A stretch of DNA of 64,000 nucleotides from Acidobacteriota bacterium (lineage in GTDB: Bacteria; Acidobacteriota; Blastocatellia; Pyrinomonadales; Pyrinomonadaceae), in assembly GCA_019639195.1 (NCBI GenBank), contig JAHBSI010000005.1:217603-281602 (forward strand). Reading direction: 5' to 3'. The notes below the pieces were generated by a model. The model did not search any database, was not told the DNA's origin, and saw only the letters and a program-made list of their open reading frames with translations. This document shows, one piece after another, positions 29,644-38,965 of the stretch (positions within the stretch are counted from its first letter, which is position 1; each line of letters begins with the position of its first letter). Made by a program: the position numbers and the translations under genes.

Positions 29644-30604
29644 CCGGGTTAACATAGGTGAGCCATTCCGCACCGGAAGGTGCTTCGCACTCACCATGGA
29701 TCACCTTAAAGAAGTGTTCCTGGAGTCTTTCAGTTACGGGGCCTCGCCTTCCGGCACCGACAGTTATACGGTCGACAGAGCGGATCGGAGTGATCTCGGC
29801 GGCCGTGCCAGTGAAAAATGCCTCGTCAGCGACATAAAGAGCAGAGCGTTGGATTGCCGTCTCGATGACCTCAATGCCGAGTTCGCGTGCGATCTGGATC
29901 ACAGAGTCGCGAGTGATCCCCGGCAGTATGGACGCGCCAAGCGGCGGCGTGATCAGCTTGCCATTATTCACCAGGAAAAGATTCTCGCCCGAACCTTCGG
30001 ACAGATAGCCGCGATCATCAAGGGCGATGCCCTCTGAGAATCCGCCGAGTAGAGCCTCCATCTTAATAAGCTGCGAATTCATATAATTCGCGCCGGCCTT
30101 TGCCATCGCAGGCATTGAGTTCGAGGTGATCCTGGTCCAGCTGGACACGCAGGTATCAATTCCACTTTCGATAGCCTCATCACCGAGGTATTTGCCCCAT
30201 TGCCATACGGCAATATATGAATCGATCGGGTTCGGAAAAGGATTGACACCGAAAGCCGGTTTGTCTTCATCGAGGCCGCGCATGATCAGCGGCCGAATGT
30301 AGCAATGGTCAAGGCCGCTATCCTTAATGACATCTATCGTTCCTGTGCAGAAATCTTCGCGGGTGAACTTTGAGTCCATTCGATAGATCTTCGCGGAATT
30401 GAGCAGCCTCTGCATATGCTCCTTTAGTCGGAAAACAGCCGGGCCATTGGCCGTCGTATAGCAGCGTATTCCTTCAAACACGCTTGAACCATAATTGACG
30501 ACATGCGACATCACATGGATCTTCGCATCATTCCACTCGATCAGCTGGCCATTCTTCCACACTTTCGGGGCGATAAGCATTGTGCTCACATCTTTTCCTG
30601 CCAT
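29621..30604 (-). CDS. ilvE: Branched-chain amino acid aminotransferase
   Basis: PLP fold-type IV transaminase acting on Leu, Ile and Val. The catalytic lysine is in AKAGANYMNSQLIKMEA, with GIALDDRGYLSEGSGENLFL and HVMSHVVNYGSSVFEGIR also matching IlvE. 327 residues. The ATG 30604 start precedes GKDVSTMLIAPKVW. It is a monocistronic unit convergent with lptD. Confidence 0.93.
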   Translation of the reverse strand: MAGKDVSTMLIAPKVWKNGQLIEWNDAKIHVMSHVVNYGSSVFEGIRCYTTANGPAVFRLKEHMQRLLNSAKIYRMDSKFTREDFCTGTIDVIKDSGLDHCYIRPLIMRGLDEDKPAFGVNPFPNPIDSYIAVWQWGKYLGDEAIESGIDTCVSSWTRITSNSMPAMAKAGANYMNSQLIKMEALLGGFSEGIALDDRGYLSEGSGENLFLVNNGKLITPPLGASILPGITRDSVIQIARELGIEVIETAIQRSALYVADEAFFTGTAAEITPIRSVDRITVGAGRRGPVTERLQEHFFKVIHGECEAPSGAEWLTYVNPEKKTANA

Positions 30605-30823
30605 ATTTCTATCAAAACTCCTTGCTCAAATAAGATTCTTTAATACAGATAAATGTTGAAAGGGGCGGTCGTCGCAAAATTTTCGTTATTACCGTATAAC
30701 CTCAAGGATAGTATAGCCGGGCCGTCTAGGCAACCTTCGGGAGCGGACGAGATAGCGGGTGAGGTGGCTTGGATATAATGTTTTATTGCCTTTGAGCAAG
30801 GAAGTTCATCACAAACCGCAAAG

Positions 30824-30855
30824 AAAAAACGGCGAGATCGGTCCCGATCCCGCCG
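30824..30855 (-). terminator. Terminator of the PD40 secreted protein gene
   Basis: On the minus strand a 12-bp stem with one mismatch (30844-30855 with 30830-30841) runs into six T residues (A-run at 30824-30829). It lies 27 bases after the stop codon. Confidence 0.8.
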
Positions 30856-30881
30856 CTATTTTTAAGCGCACTCCACCCTCG

Positions 30882-33452
30882 TCAGAGAATAGTGGTCCGT
30901 GGAGCCCCATCATCGAGCCGAGACGCGAATACGGAACCGCTGATCGCAACGATCACTACGACCGGCTGATCACCGGTGCCGTTCATATCATCGTTCAACT
31001 CGACGTCCTGGGCGTATATCCCGGGTTCAACCTCGACCGGGGCGCCCAGGATCGTCAGGAAGTGGTTGGTCCCGAGGCCGATACGGACGCTGATCACACC
31101 GGGGCCGATCCTTGGGTTGAAGCCTGTCATATAGATCCGTAATTTGGTCGGAACGCGCCCGAACGGACGGATGCTTCGAGTCCTTACGGTAAATGGTTCT
31201 GTGGTGTGGACGCGGTTTGTCACGTTGAAGACCTTCGCCCGTCCGCCAGGGCCTTCGAGCCCTTCAAAACTATAGACGTCCGGCCTTGCGGGAACGAGAA
31301 CGACCTGCGTTCGCATTATCGTACCGTTGTTGTTAAGAACAAGGTTGTATGGTGTGCCTTCTACGGCCGCAGGAAGGCCGCGTGGCACGACGAAATCGAT
31401 CCGGTGGCGGCTGACACGTACCAACCCGCAAGCAAAGCCGTTAATCGTCATCGTAACGCCGCTAAGCTGAATCGGCAGCTGGAAGCTTCGCTGCAGGGAG
31501 CCGACACCTGAACGCTCGACGAACGGCCGGTCGATGCCCGCCTGGAAGTTCATTATCGCCCGCATTCCCGGTGCAAGCCCAAAAACGGCCGGCGGCGACT
31601 GAGGCGTCGGCGTGGGTGTCGGGGTCGGCGATGCAGTTGGCGATGGTGACGGCGTAGGTGTCGGAGTCGGAGTTGCCGTCGGACTTGGTGACGGAACGAC
31701 CGTCGGCGAAACAGGGATCTTACTCGCACCTGTTGCGAAATTCGCGGAGATCCGGCCTTCATTTATAGCGACCGGCGTCAGCATATAATAGACTTCCGGA
31801 GAATTATCCAAATTGCCGCCGCCAAGTTCGGTCAGCGACATATTGAACGCGAACCGGCCTGCTGAGTCGCTTGTGAGTGCCCGTGTCGAAGCAAGGAACA
31901 CGTTCGGCGAAGGGAACTTTGCTATCCGCTTGAAGGTCGCACTAGCGGGAGGAACATTTAGCGGATACGTATAAAGCTGTGCGGGCCGATTGGGATTCGG
32001 ATTCAATCCGTCATCTGCATTAGAAGGAACCGTTCCATCGGCTTTGATGTTCAGTCTCGTCTGGAGAATGAGAGTTGACGGCGTGCCGGCGCCGTCCGTG
32101 TCCGTAAAGCCCCCGTATCGCTGAAGGTCACCGCCGGGCGCTCCCGAATCGGCATTGCTTCGCGGCAATACACGTCGAAACGCGTTAGCGGCCGCATCGT
32201 AAACGTAGGTCGCAAATGAGTCGTAATTCGTGCCGCCGTTCTCATTCGCAAGGTCCGCGTACGAATCGAACACGATAAGGTTACCGTCGCGACTCATTCG
32301 TCGGCCGAGGTCAAGGATATTTACGATCGCACCCGGCGTCGTTGGCGTGGTCGTAGTTACTTGTTTTTTGACAGTACCAACATCGCCTGTTCCGGTCAGA
32401 TCGGAGTAGAATATTTCCTCGTTTCGGCTCGCCGCAGGATTATTGCCGCCAGTCATCCCGAATATCGGGTTATCGCCCGTACTCGCAAACACAACGCGCA
32501 GTCCATCGCCTGAGATAGTCGGATTCTTGTTGTAGATCGGGTCCGATATCGGACCGCGAGGCGTCTTCGTGATCTGATTAAGCGTCGAGGTCGGTCGATG
32601 GAATGTAAAGATCTCGTCGTTGTCCTCATTCAGCGGGAACGAGTTGCCCACGCCCGGGACAAGGTCGCGGGTCGAGACAAAAGCGATCGTGCTGCCATCA
32701 TCGGAGATGCTTGCGTCGTGATTGTCATCAGCGACAAATGCACCGCTGCTTTGCGTTCCGCCGCGAGGCAGCTGGCTTGGGACAGTGTTCGTTACTCGGG
32801 TAAATGTTCCGCCCGCCAGCTCCTGATAGGGGATCTCAACACCGCTGGTCATATCCGGCACCGGCGAAAAGACAGGCATCTGATAGATCCACATTTCGAG
32901 GTTCGCGTCTCGGGTCAACGGGTTCGGGGCCGGTGAAGGGCTTGGGCTTGGGCTCGCGGTCGGTGTTGGAGTTGGACTCGTGAACGCGTTTCCATCGAAC
33001 GAACCGGGATTCGTTGTGCTGATCACGGGCGGGTTTGTGCTATCGCCCGGATATGCGATCGTTGCGTTCGAAGAGAATGCGATCCACTTGCCGTCGTGGC
33101 TAATGATCGGGCGCGTATTAACGATCGAGATGCGAACGTTGCTGAATACGTTCTCACCATTTACATCGTAAAGGACGTTCTTTGTGTCCGTGATCTGAAA
33201 GATCCGGCGCTGAGCGTAATCGAAGACGAATATCTCGACGTTATGGTCACTGTTGCGGGGATTTTCGGTCGCAACGTCGCCGTTAGACTCGAACACGACA
33301 AAACGGCCATCACCACTTATGCCGCCCGCATAGGATTCAGCGGCGGCGTTCGTGATCTCGCCGATGACCGAATCGAGCTGTGCCGATGCCTGCGAATTCA
33401 GGCCAAGGCAGAAGATAATTGCTAGAAATAAAATACTAAAGCGAGATGTCAC
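30882..33452 (-). CDS. Secreted TolB/PD40-repeat protein with Pro/Thr-rich linkers and TIGR03437-like C-terminus
   Basis: The GTG 33452 start has GGAGGA just upstream, and a signal peptide ends at NSQASAQ. Repeats of the type GISGDGRFVVFESNGD, ISHDGKWIAFSSNA, ISDDGSTIAFVSTRD and ISGDGLRVVFASTGD form a TolB-like propeller. Two low-complexity linkers of alternating Pro-Thr-Pro-Ser occur, one around residue 160 and one near residue 600. The last ~220 residues (LPIQLSGVTMTINGF, RIDFVVPRGLP) resemble the Solibacter-type TIGR03437 domain common in Acidobacteria. Presumably exported; ligand unknown. Confidence 0.75.
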   Translation of the reverse strand: MTSRFSILFLAIIFCLGLNSQASAQLDSVIGEITNAAAESYAGGISGDGRFVVFESNGDVATENPRNSDHNVEIFVFDYAQRRIFQITDTKNVLYDVNGENVFSNVRISIVNTRPIISHDGKWIAFSSNATIAYPGDSTNPPVISTTNPGSFDGNAFTSPTPTPTASPSPSPSPAPNPLTRDANLEMWIYQMPVFSPVPDMTSGVEIPYQELAGGTFTRVTNTVPSQLPRGGTQSSGAFVADDNHDASISDDGSTIAFVSTRDLVPGVGNSFPLNEDNDEIFTFHRPTSTLNQITKTPRGPISDPIYNKNPTISGDGLRVVFASTGDNPIFGMTGGNNPAASRNEEIFYSDLTGTGDVGTVKKQVTTTTPTTPGAIVNILDLGRRMSRDGNLIVFDSYADLANENGGTNYDSFATYVYDAAANAFRRVLPRSNADSGAPGGDLQRYGGFTDTDGAGTPSTLILQTRLNIKADGTVPSNADDGLNPNPNRPAQLYTYPLNVPPASATFKRIAKFPSPNVFLASTRALTSDSAGRFAFNMSLTELGGGNLDNSPEVYYMLTPVAINEGRISANFATGASKIPVSPTVVPSPSPTATPTPTPTPSPSPTASPTPTPTPTPQSPPAVFGLAPGMRAIMNFQAGIDRPFVERSGVGSLQRSFQLPIQLSGVTMTINGFACGLVRVSRHRIDFVVPRGLPAAVEGTPYNLVLNNNGTIMRTQVVLVPARPDVYSFEGLEGPGGRAKVFNVTNRVHTTEPFTVRTRSIRPFGRVPTKLRIYMTGFNPRIGPGVISVRIGLGTNHFLTILGAPVEVEPGIYAQDVELNDDMNGTGDQPVVVIVAISGSVFASRLDDGAPRTTIL

Positions 33453-33691
33453 AGATTCCTCCGGAGGACCTTCCGAAACTTAAACCGCTCAAACAATCCG
33501 TTAGGCGGCAAAGGACTCAAAAACACTAGATTTTAAGCCGTTTACCCTACTTGTGGCAAACGTGCCAAGGCATCATTTTCTTCAAGAACGCGATATCCGA
33601 AAGCTGCACGCTTTGATGCACTAACTATTATCCTCGGTTGTAAACTATTGCGAGCTGTATATCATTTAGTTTTAACGACTTAGAGAACAAA

Positions 33692-34849
33692 GTGAACGCA
33701 CCGCTTAAAATAATGATCGTCGCAGGTGAGGCCTCTGGTGATGCACATTCTGCAAAGCTCGTCGATGCCCTTAAAGAAGCCTTGGGAGCAGACGTGAGCT
33801 TCTTCGGCTCAGCGGGGCCGAAAATGCGGGCGGCGGGCGTGAGACCGGTAATTGAGGCCGACAGTCTTTCGATAATGGGCCTGCTTGAGGTCGCACGCGC
33901 GCTGCCGATGTTCTGGTCGGTGATGCGGAAACTAAAAAAAGCCGCAATCGTCGAACGGCCTGACGTCGCAGTTCTTGTTGACTTTCCCGAATTTAACCTC
34001 AAACTTGCCAGGTTCCTCAAGAAACGGAGAATTCCGGTCGTTTACTACATCGCACCGCAAGTTTGGGCGTGGCGGGAATATCGCGTAAATGCCCTAAAGC
34101 GGTTCGCAGACCTGCTTTTGACGATCCTGCCCTTCGAGAAAACGTGGTTTGAGGAGCGTGGTCTGACGCATGTCGAATACGTCGGCAGTCCGCTTGCCCG
34201 CGAGGTTGCAGCTACGAAAGATCGTGTTCACTTCGCCGTGGAACATGGCCTTGACCCGGAAAAATCTATCATTGCGTTGCTGCCGGGAAGCCGTCACAAA
34301 GAGATCGTCCGGATCTTGCCGGTATTGCTCGAGACCGCAGAACTCCTTGCCTCAAGAGATACTTCCATGCAATTCGTCATTCCGCTCGCTTCGGAAAAGA
34401 ATCTGCACGATGCAGAGAGATTCCTCAGTGGCTTTGGCCTGCCTATCACGCTTGTGGTCGGGGAGACGTACAATGCGTTGAATGCTGCGGATGCTGCTGC
34501 GGTGACAAGCGGTACTGCAACGCTTGAAGCAGGCATGATCGGCACACCGATGGCTGTCGTTTACAAGACCTCTTCGCTCAATTACAAACTATTCGTTCCG
34601 ATGATCTCGGTTGAACACTACGGCCTGATCAACCTGATCGCCGGCGATCGCATCGTGAAAGAAATAATGCAAGATGAGCTTCTTCCTGAAACGCTTGCCG
34701 ATGAGATCGAACGGCTCCTCGACCCTGACGTAAATAGGGAAGTTCGGGCGAAACTGGAGGAGGCGACTGAAAAGCTTGGGAACGGCGGGGCGTCAAAGAG
34801 GGCGGCAGAGGCGATCCTTGGCGTTATTCGTCGTCAGACCTCTCGATGA
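33692..34849 (+). CDS. lpxB: Lipid-A-disaccharide synthase
   Basis: Transfers 2,3-diacylglucosamine-1-phosphate from UDP-diacylglucosamine to make the lipid A disaccharide. The family motifs [43 protein letters not shown] and [20 protein letters not shown] are present, and the length of 385 aa is normal. Translation starts at GTG 33692. The 3' end overlaps the convergent lpxD gene by 26 bases. Confidence 0.95.
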   Translation: MNAPLKIMIVAGEASGDAHSAKLVDALKEALGADVSFFGSAGPKMRAAGVRPVIEADSLSIMGLLEVARALPMFWSVMRKLKKAAIVERPDVAVLVDFPEFNLKLARFLKKRRIPVVYYIAPQVWAWREYRVNALKRFADLLLTILPFEKTWFEERGLTHVEYVGSPLAREVAATKDRVHFAVEHGLDPEKSIIALLPGSRHKEIVRILPVLLETAELLASRDTSMQFVIPLASEKNLHDAERFLSGFGLPITLVVGETYNALNAADAAAVTSGTATLEAGMIGTPMAVVYKTSSLNYKLFVPMISVEHYGLINLIAGDRIVKEIMQDELLPETLADEIERLLDPDVNREVRAKLEEATEKLGNGGASKRAAEAILGVIRRQTSR

Positions 34850-35837
34850 TCGCCCGCAGGCGTTTAACTTCATCCTTGAGCCTTGAAATGCCCTTTACGA
34901 GGGCGTTTTGCCTCTTGTATTCATCGAGCGGCTGAACCGGCGTACCCCACCAAATACCTTTCCGCACAATCTTGCCCGGCAGCACGCCGGCCTGTGAACC
35001 GATCACGGCACCGCTCAGCACTCTTGCGTGGTCACCCATGCCGACCTGGCCACCGATCACGCAGTCGTCCTCAACGACGGTGCTTCCCGAAATTCCGGTC
35101 TGTGCGGCGATCACGACGCGCTTACCGATCTTGACGTTGTGGGCGATCTGAACGAGATTGTCGATCTTTGTGCCATCGCCGATCTCGGTAACGCCAAGGG
35201 CACCGCGATCGACGCACGAATTCGCCCCTAGTTCAACGTTGTTGCCGATCGAAACGCCGCCGGCTTGCGGGAATTTTACGTAGCCTTCGGCACCGTCGCG
35301 CACAAATCCGAAGCCGTCCGCGCCAATGACGCAACCGGCGTGAATAGTGCAGTCTTCACCAATGGTTGTCCCACTGTAAATAGTGCAATTAGGAAAGATA
35401 CGCGTCCCGCGGCCGATCGCTACTTCCTTGCCGATGTATGTGCCTGTGTGTATCTCCACTTCCACTGCGAGCCTCGCCGAGCTCTCGATCACTACGTTCG
35501 GGCCGATGAAGGAGGCTTGTACGTGCGCGTCAACGGCGATCGTCGCCGACGGGTCGATCCCTGTCCGTTTTGGAGATGTATTGAGTCTCGCTGCGATCTT
35601 CGCAAAACCAAGCTTTGGATCTTTTACGACGATCACCGCCGGGGTCGCGGGATCGAATTCTGCACCCTCGCTGACAATGACGCATGTCGCGTGCGTTGCA
35701 GGTATTTGGCCTTCGCCGGTAAAGAAGCTAACGTCACCAGCCTTTGCTGCGGCAATATCCGCGATCCCAACGATCACGACGTCGCCTGCACCGATCAGTC
35801 TTCCGCCGATTAGCCCGGCACATTCCGCAGCATCCAT
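34824..35837 (-). CDS. lpxD: UDP-3-O-acylglucosamine N-acyltransferase
   Basis: An N-terminal UDP-binding domain ([14 protein letters not shown]) and a left-handed beta helix of hexapeptide repeats ([33 protein letters not shown]) are seen. The catalytic histidine is in [15 protein letters not shown]-terminal helix ([11 protein letters not shown]) completes the protein. It is converging on lpxB, with the two lipid A genes facing each other. Confidence 0.94.
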   Translation of the reverse strand: MDAAECAGLIGGRLIGAGDVVIVGIADIAAAKAGDVSFFTGEGQIPATHATCVIVSEGAEFDPATPAVIVVKDPKLGFAKIAARLNTSPKRTGIDPSATIAVDAHVQASFIGPNVVIESSARLAVEVEIHTGTYIGKEVAIGRGTRIFPNCTIYSGTTIGEDCTIHAGCVIGADGFGFVRDGAEGYVKFPQAGGVSIGNNVELGANSCVDRGALGVTEIGDGTKIDNLVQIAHNVKIGKRVVIAAQTGISGSTVVEDDCVIGGQVGMGDHARVLSGAVIGSQAGVLPGKIVRKGIWWGTPVQPLDEYKRQNALVKGISRLKDEVKRLRAIIERSDDE

Positions 35838-35951
35838 ACACGAATTATATGTTGATAATGCCCGATCGAGCGAATCGACGTCGCCTCAACACTTGTGGCC
35901 GACCTACTGAGTTGGGGGCAGCAGAGAATATATTGGACTAGTGGGTTCGGG

Positions 35952-36236
35952 CTAGGCTCGGCGTTCCGCAAGGTCGATGGCAGATTGGAGGAATATTTCG
36001 ATGCCGTTGACCTCGATCCCGTCGGTCTCGATCAAACGCTTTAGAACGACGCCGGACTCGCTGTCGAGAAAATCGAGGTCGGCAAGGTCGATCACCACGC
36101 TTTTTCCGTGATTTTCAACGATATCGCCTGCGATACGTTCGAGCAGAAGGGCATCTTCGAGGAAAAGGTCGCCCTCGACACGCAGGGTTATCCCGCCTGT
36201 TTCGATATTTTCGGACTCAGTGATGTTTGTTGGCAT
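35952..36236 (-). CDS. STAS-domain protein (anti-anti-sigma factor type)
   Basis: A 94-residue single STAS domain: LRVEGDLFLEDALLLERIAGD, then VVIDLADLDFLDSESGVVLK. The serine in the DSES segment corresponds to the phosphorylated serine of SpoIIAA-like antagonists. No anti-sigma kinase or sigma gene is adjacent, so its partner is unknown. Confidence 0.8.
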   Translation of the reverse strand: MPTNITESENIETGGITLRVEGDLFLEDALLLERIAGDIVENHGKSVVIDLADLDFLDSESGVVLKRLIETDGIEVNGIEIFLQSAIDLAERRA

Positions 36237-36331
36237 CGCGTGTCACTCCGGTCTTGCGAATATGGCCATTCTACGCTCTTTCTAGACCTTTTGTTGCAAA
36301 ATCTCAACCGTCTACGAACATAGCGCACTGG

Positions 36332-37246
36332 CTAAGGTTCTTGGAAGGCGAGCTCTCGTCGTCGGGTTGCCAGGAATAGCCCCGCAAAGACGAGCAGGGA
36401 AGCCAACAGAAAGCTGGCACCCATTTGCTCATTGAGAAATACGACCGCGAGAATCACGCCGATTATCGGCTGCAGGTAGATGAAAATCGCGACGGTCGAA
36501 GGCCGCACGCGAGTGACCGCATAAGCGTTCAAAAGGTATGGAGCCGCCGTCGCCCCGATACCAATATAGCCAAGCAGGATCCAGACAGACGTTGGGATCT
36601 GCGCTATATCGACACTCGCCAGGCCAACGGCACCAACCGGAATGGCTACAATACTAGAAAAGACGAAGACCCACATCATCGATCTGAAAGGCCCGTTTCG
36701 AGAGATGATGTCCTTTGAGACGGCAACGTAGATGCCGAATGCAAGCGAGTTCAGGACCATCATTACATCACCTTGCGTCGTCGCACTATCAAAGGATGCG
36801 TTGCGCGGGTCGATCAGGAAGATGACGCCCGCCGCTGCAATTGCAACGCCGAGGACCTTGAGGAGAAAAAGCCGCTCATAGCGAAGCATCACGCTGATGA
36901 TCAGCGTGAAAATGGGAATTGTCACCGCAAGGATCGACGCGTTCGACGCGCGAGTTAGCGCAAGGCCGCCGATAAAAAGATATTGATTCAGGAGGACGCC
37001 AAAGACACAGAGCGCCGCAAGTCGCCAATAGTCGCCCTTTTCCGCAAGCCAGACGCGTCCGCGGATCGTTTGGAAGATGACGAGAACGGCCGCCGTTATC
37101 CCGACTCGAAACCCAACCAGAGCAAGTGCCGGGATATGCAAAAGAACGAATTTCCCAGCGACAGGCAGCGTTCCATAAAAAAGCTGCACCGCTACGAGTG
37201 AAACGTAGGGTGCAGCTAAATGTTGAGAGGTCGGTGACTGCGACAC
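36332..37246 (-). CDS. EamA/DMT-family transporter
   Basis: Ten hydrophobic segments arranged in two EamA repeats (ALALVGFRVGITAAVLVIF; LTRASNASILAVTIPIFTLI; STVAIFIYLQPIIGVILAVV). 304 residues, typical of drug/metabolite transporters. The substrate is not predictable. Its start lies nine bases after the pdhC stop, so it may be the last gene of the pdh transcript. Confidence 0.87.
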   Translation of the reverse strand: MSQSPTSQHLAAPYVSLVAVQLFYGTLPVAGKFVLLHIPALALVGFRVGITAAVLVIFQTIRGRVWLAEKGDYWRLAALCVFGVLLNQYLFIGGLALTRASNASILAVTIPIFTLIISVMLRYERLFLLKVLGVAIAAAGVIFLIDPRNASFDSATTQGDVMMVLNSLAFGIYVAVSKDIISRNGPFRSMMWVFVFSSIVAIPVGAVGLASVDIAQIPTSVWILLGYIGIGATAAPYLLNAYAVTRVRPSTVAIFIYLQPIIGVILAVVFLNEQMGASFLLASLLVFAGLFLATRRRELAFQEP

Positions 37247-37255
37247 TAAAATCGC

Positions 37256-38539
37256 CTATGCGAGCATCATCGCCGGCTGTTCGATCATTTTGGTCAAGGT
37301 GTCGAGAAATTTCGCGCCGGTAGCACCGTCGATCACGCGATGATCGCACGACATCGTGATGTTCATGATCGAACGAACAACGATCTGTCCGTCTCTGACG
37401 ACCGGCGTCGGAGTTGCGGCACCAACGGCCAGAATACCTGCTTCCGGCGGGTTGATGATGGCCGTGAACTCTTTAATGCCGAACATTCCAAGATTCGAGA
37501 TCGAGAAGGTCGCACCTGTATATTCTTCGGGCTGGAGTTTTTTGTCGCGTGCACGAGCGGCCAGTGAGCGGATCTCGGCACCGATCTCGACAAATCCTTT
37601 CAAGTTCGCACCGCGAACCACCGGCGTGATCAGGCCTTCGTCGATCGCGACGGCAACTCCGATGTCGGCTTGTTCATAGAATCGAATTGCACGATCCTGA
37701 TACGATGCATTTACAAACGGATGCTTCTGCAATGCCATCGCAACGGCCTTGACGAGAATGTCGTTGACGCTTACTTTTTCGTCGTCTGATAGAGAAGCAT
37801 TGATCGCCTTCCTTAATGCGAGAACGTTATCCATCTCGATCTCGCGTGTGAGATAAAAGGTTGGAACGGGGCCGATCGATTCGGCAAGACGATTCGCGAT
37901 GACGCGCCGCATCTGCGATGTCGGTTCCTCGCGATATGCGGACGCTCCGACAACGGTCGATGCTGTAAAGCTTGCGGCCTTTGCCGATGAGCTTCCTCCA
38001 CCGGCAAGCGCCGTTTCGATATCGCGCTTGATGATGCGGCCGTTTGGGCCCGAGCCCGAGATCGCCTTGAGGTCGAGGTTATTCTCCGCGGCCATTCTTG
38101 CAGCGATCGGAGAGACGATCATCCGGCCGTTCGACGGCGAACCCGACTGCGTCGCAACTGTTGGTGCGGCTTGTGTCTTAGCTGCTGCGGCCGCCGGAGC
38201 TGATGTTTGCACCGGTGCGGTGACAGGCGCTTCTGCCGCCGGAGCACTTACCTTAGCGGGTGCGCTGGTCAGGCTTGCGAGCAGAGAAGAGATATCTTCG
38301 CCTTTTTGCCCCGTGATCGCGATCGCTTCGCCGAGGGCAGCAGTTTCGCCGGCGCCCTTAAGGATCTTAAGAAGCGTGCCGCCTGCGAGTGCGGTCATCT
38401 CCATTGTCGCTTTGTCCGTATCGACCTCGGCAAGGGTTTCGTTGGCATCGAACGAATCACCTTCGTTCTTCACCCAACGAGAAATTTGCCCTTCTTCCAT
38501 CGTGGGCGAAAGCTTCGGCATTAAGAATTTTTCAGCCAT
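37256..38539 (-). CDS. pdhC: Pyruvate dehydrogenase E2, dihydrolipoamide acetyltransferase
   Basis: An N-terminal lipoyl domain with lipoylated Lys in VDTDKATMEM, then an Ala/Pro-rich linker, a peripheral-subunit-binding domain (ARMAAENNLDLKAISGSGPN) and a catalytic domain with MSCDHRVIDGATGAKFL (catalytic His). 427 residues, one lipoyl domain. It is separated from pdhB by a GIY-YIG-like gene. The E3 subunit gene (lpd) is not in the window. Confidence 0.94.
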   Translation of the reverse strand: MAEKFLMPKLSPTMEEGQISRWVKNEGDSFDANETLAEVDTDKATMEMTALAGGTLLKILKGAGETAALGEAIAITGQKGEDISSLLASLTSAPAKVSAPAAEAPVTAPVQTSAPAAAAAKTQAAPTVATQSGSPSNGRMIVSPIAARMAAENNLDLKAISGSGPNGRIIKRDIETALAGGGSSSAKAASFTASTVVGASAYREEPTSQMRRVIANRLAESIGPVPTFYLTREIEMDNVLALRKAINASLSDDEKVSVNDILVKAVAMALQKHPFVNASYQDRAIRFYEQADIGVAVAIDEGLITPVVRGANLKGFVEIGAEIRSLAARARDKKLQPEEYTGATFSISNLGMFGIKEFTAIINPPEAGILAVGAATPTPVVRDGQIVVRSIMNITMSCDHRVIDGATGAKFLDTLTKMIEQPAMMLA

Positions 38540-38558
38540 AGATTTGTTCGGTCGGTTG

Positions 38559-38963
38559 CTACCGTCCTCGATTCCGACTCGCGATCATTTGCAAACGTTC
38601 TTCACGAGTCAATTTGCGAACGTTATAGAGCTGTTCACCGTTCTCTTGGGCCTTCTCGACCCAGAGGCCCTCAAGAGCCTCGAGGTCAGCCCTGTGATCA
38701 TAATTTGCGTCAGCTCGCGGCTCGAGAGATTCGAGCGTTTCAAACTCAAATCCGTCCTTGCCGTAGATGTTATGGTCAGCCTGCAGTTCCTTGTTAGGAT
38801 GCGAGCCAACATCGAGCTGAAGGCGATAACGATTGATCTTGCCCGGAATGTTGACGCTCGATTCGATGAGTGCTCTGCCGTTAACCGTATTCCGAATTTG
38901 GAATACGCCCATCGGACGATGCGACATCTTGTATTCCCGGATCGCAGCCTTCTTATCGATCAT
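38559..38963 (-). CDS. GIY-YIG-like protein embedded in the pdh operon
   Basis: The 134-residue sequence shows a diverged GIY-YIG pattern: MGVFQIRNTVNGRALIESSV in place of GIYxI...YVGxS, followed by NRYRLQLDVGSHPNKELQAD and FEFETLESLEPRADANYDHR. Bacterial proteins of this subfamily are annotated as GIY-YIG nucleases, but the tyrosines of the signature are replaced (Phe in GVF, Ile-Glu in place of the second motif), so activity is doubtful. It lies two bases from pdhB and 19 from pdhC on the same strand. Confidence 0.65.
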   Translation of the reverse strand: MIDKKAAIREYKMSHRPMGVFQIRNTVNGRALIESSVNIPGKINRYRLQLDVGSHPNKELQADHNIYGKDGFEFETLESLEPRADANYDHRADLEALEGLWVEKAQENGEQLYNVRKLTREERLQMIASRNRGR

Positions 38964-38965
38964 TG

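Noticed and set aside
31590..31700. Short tandem repeats in the PD40 gene that could be mistaken for a CRISPR or VNTR
   Set aside because: They encode a Pro-Thr-Ser linker in frame, without spacers or conserved repeat units.
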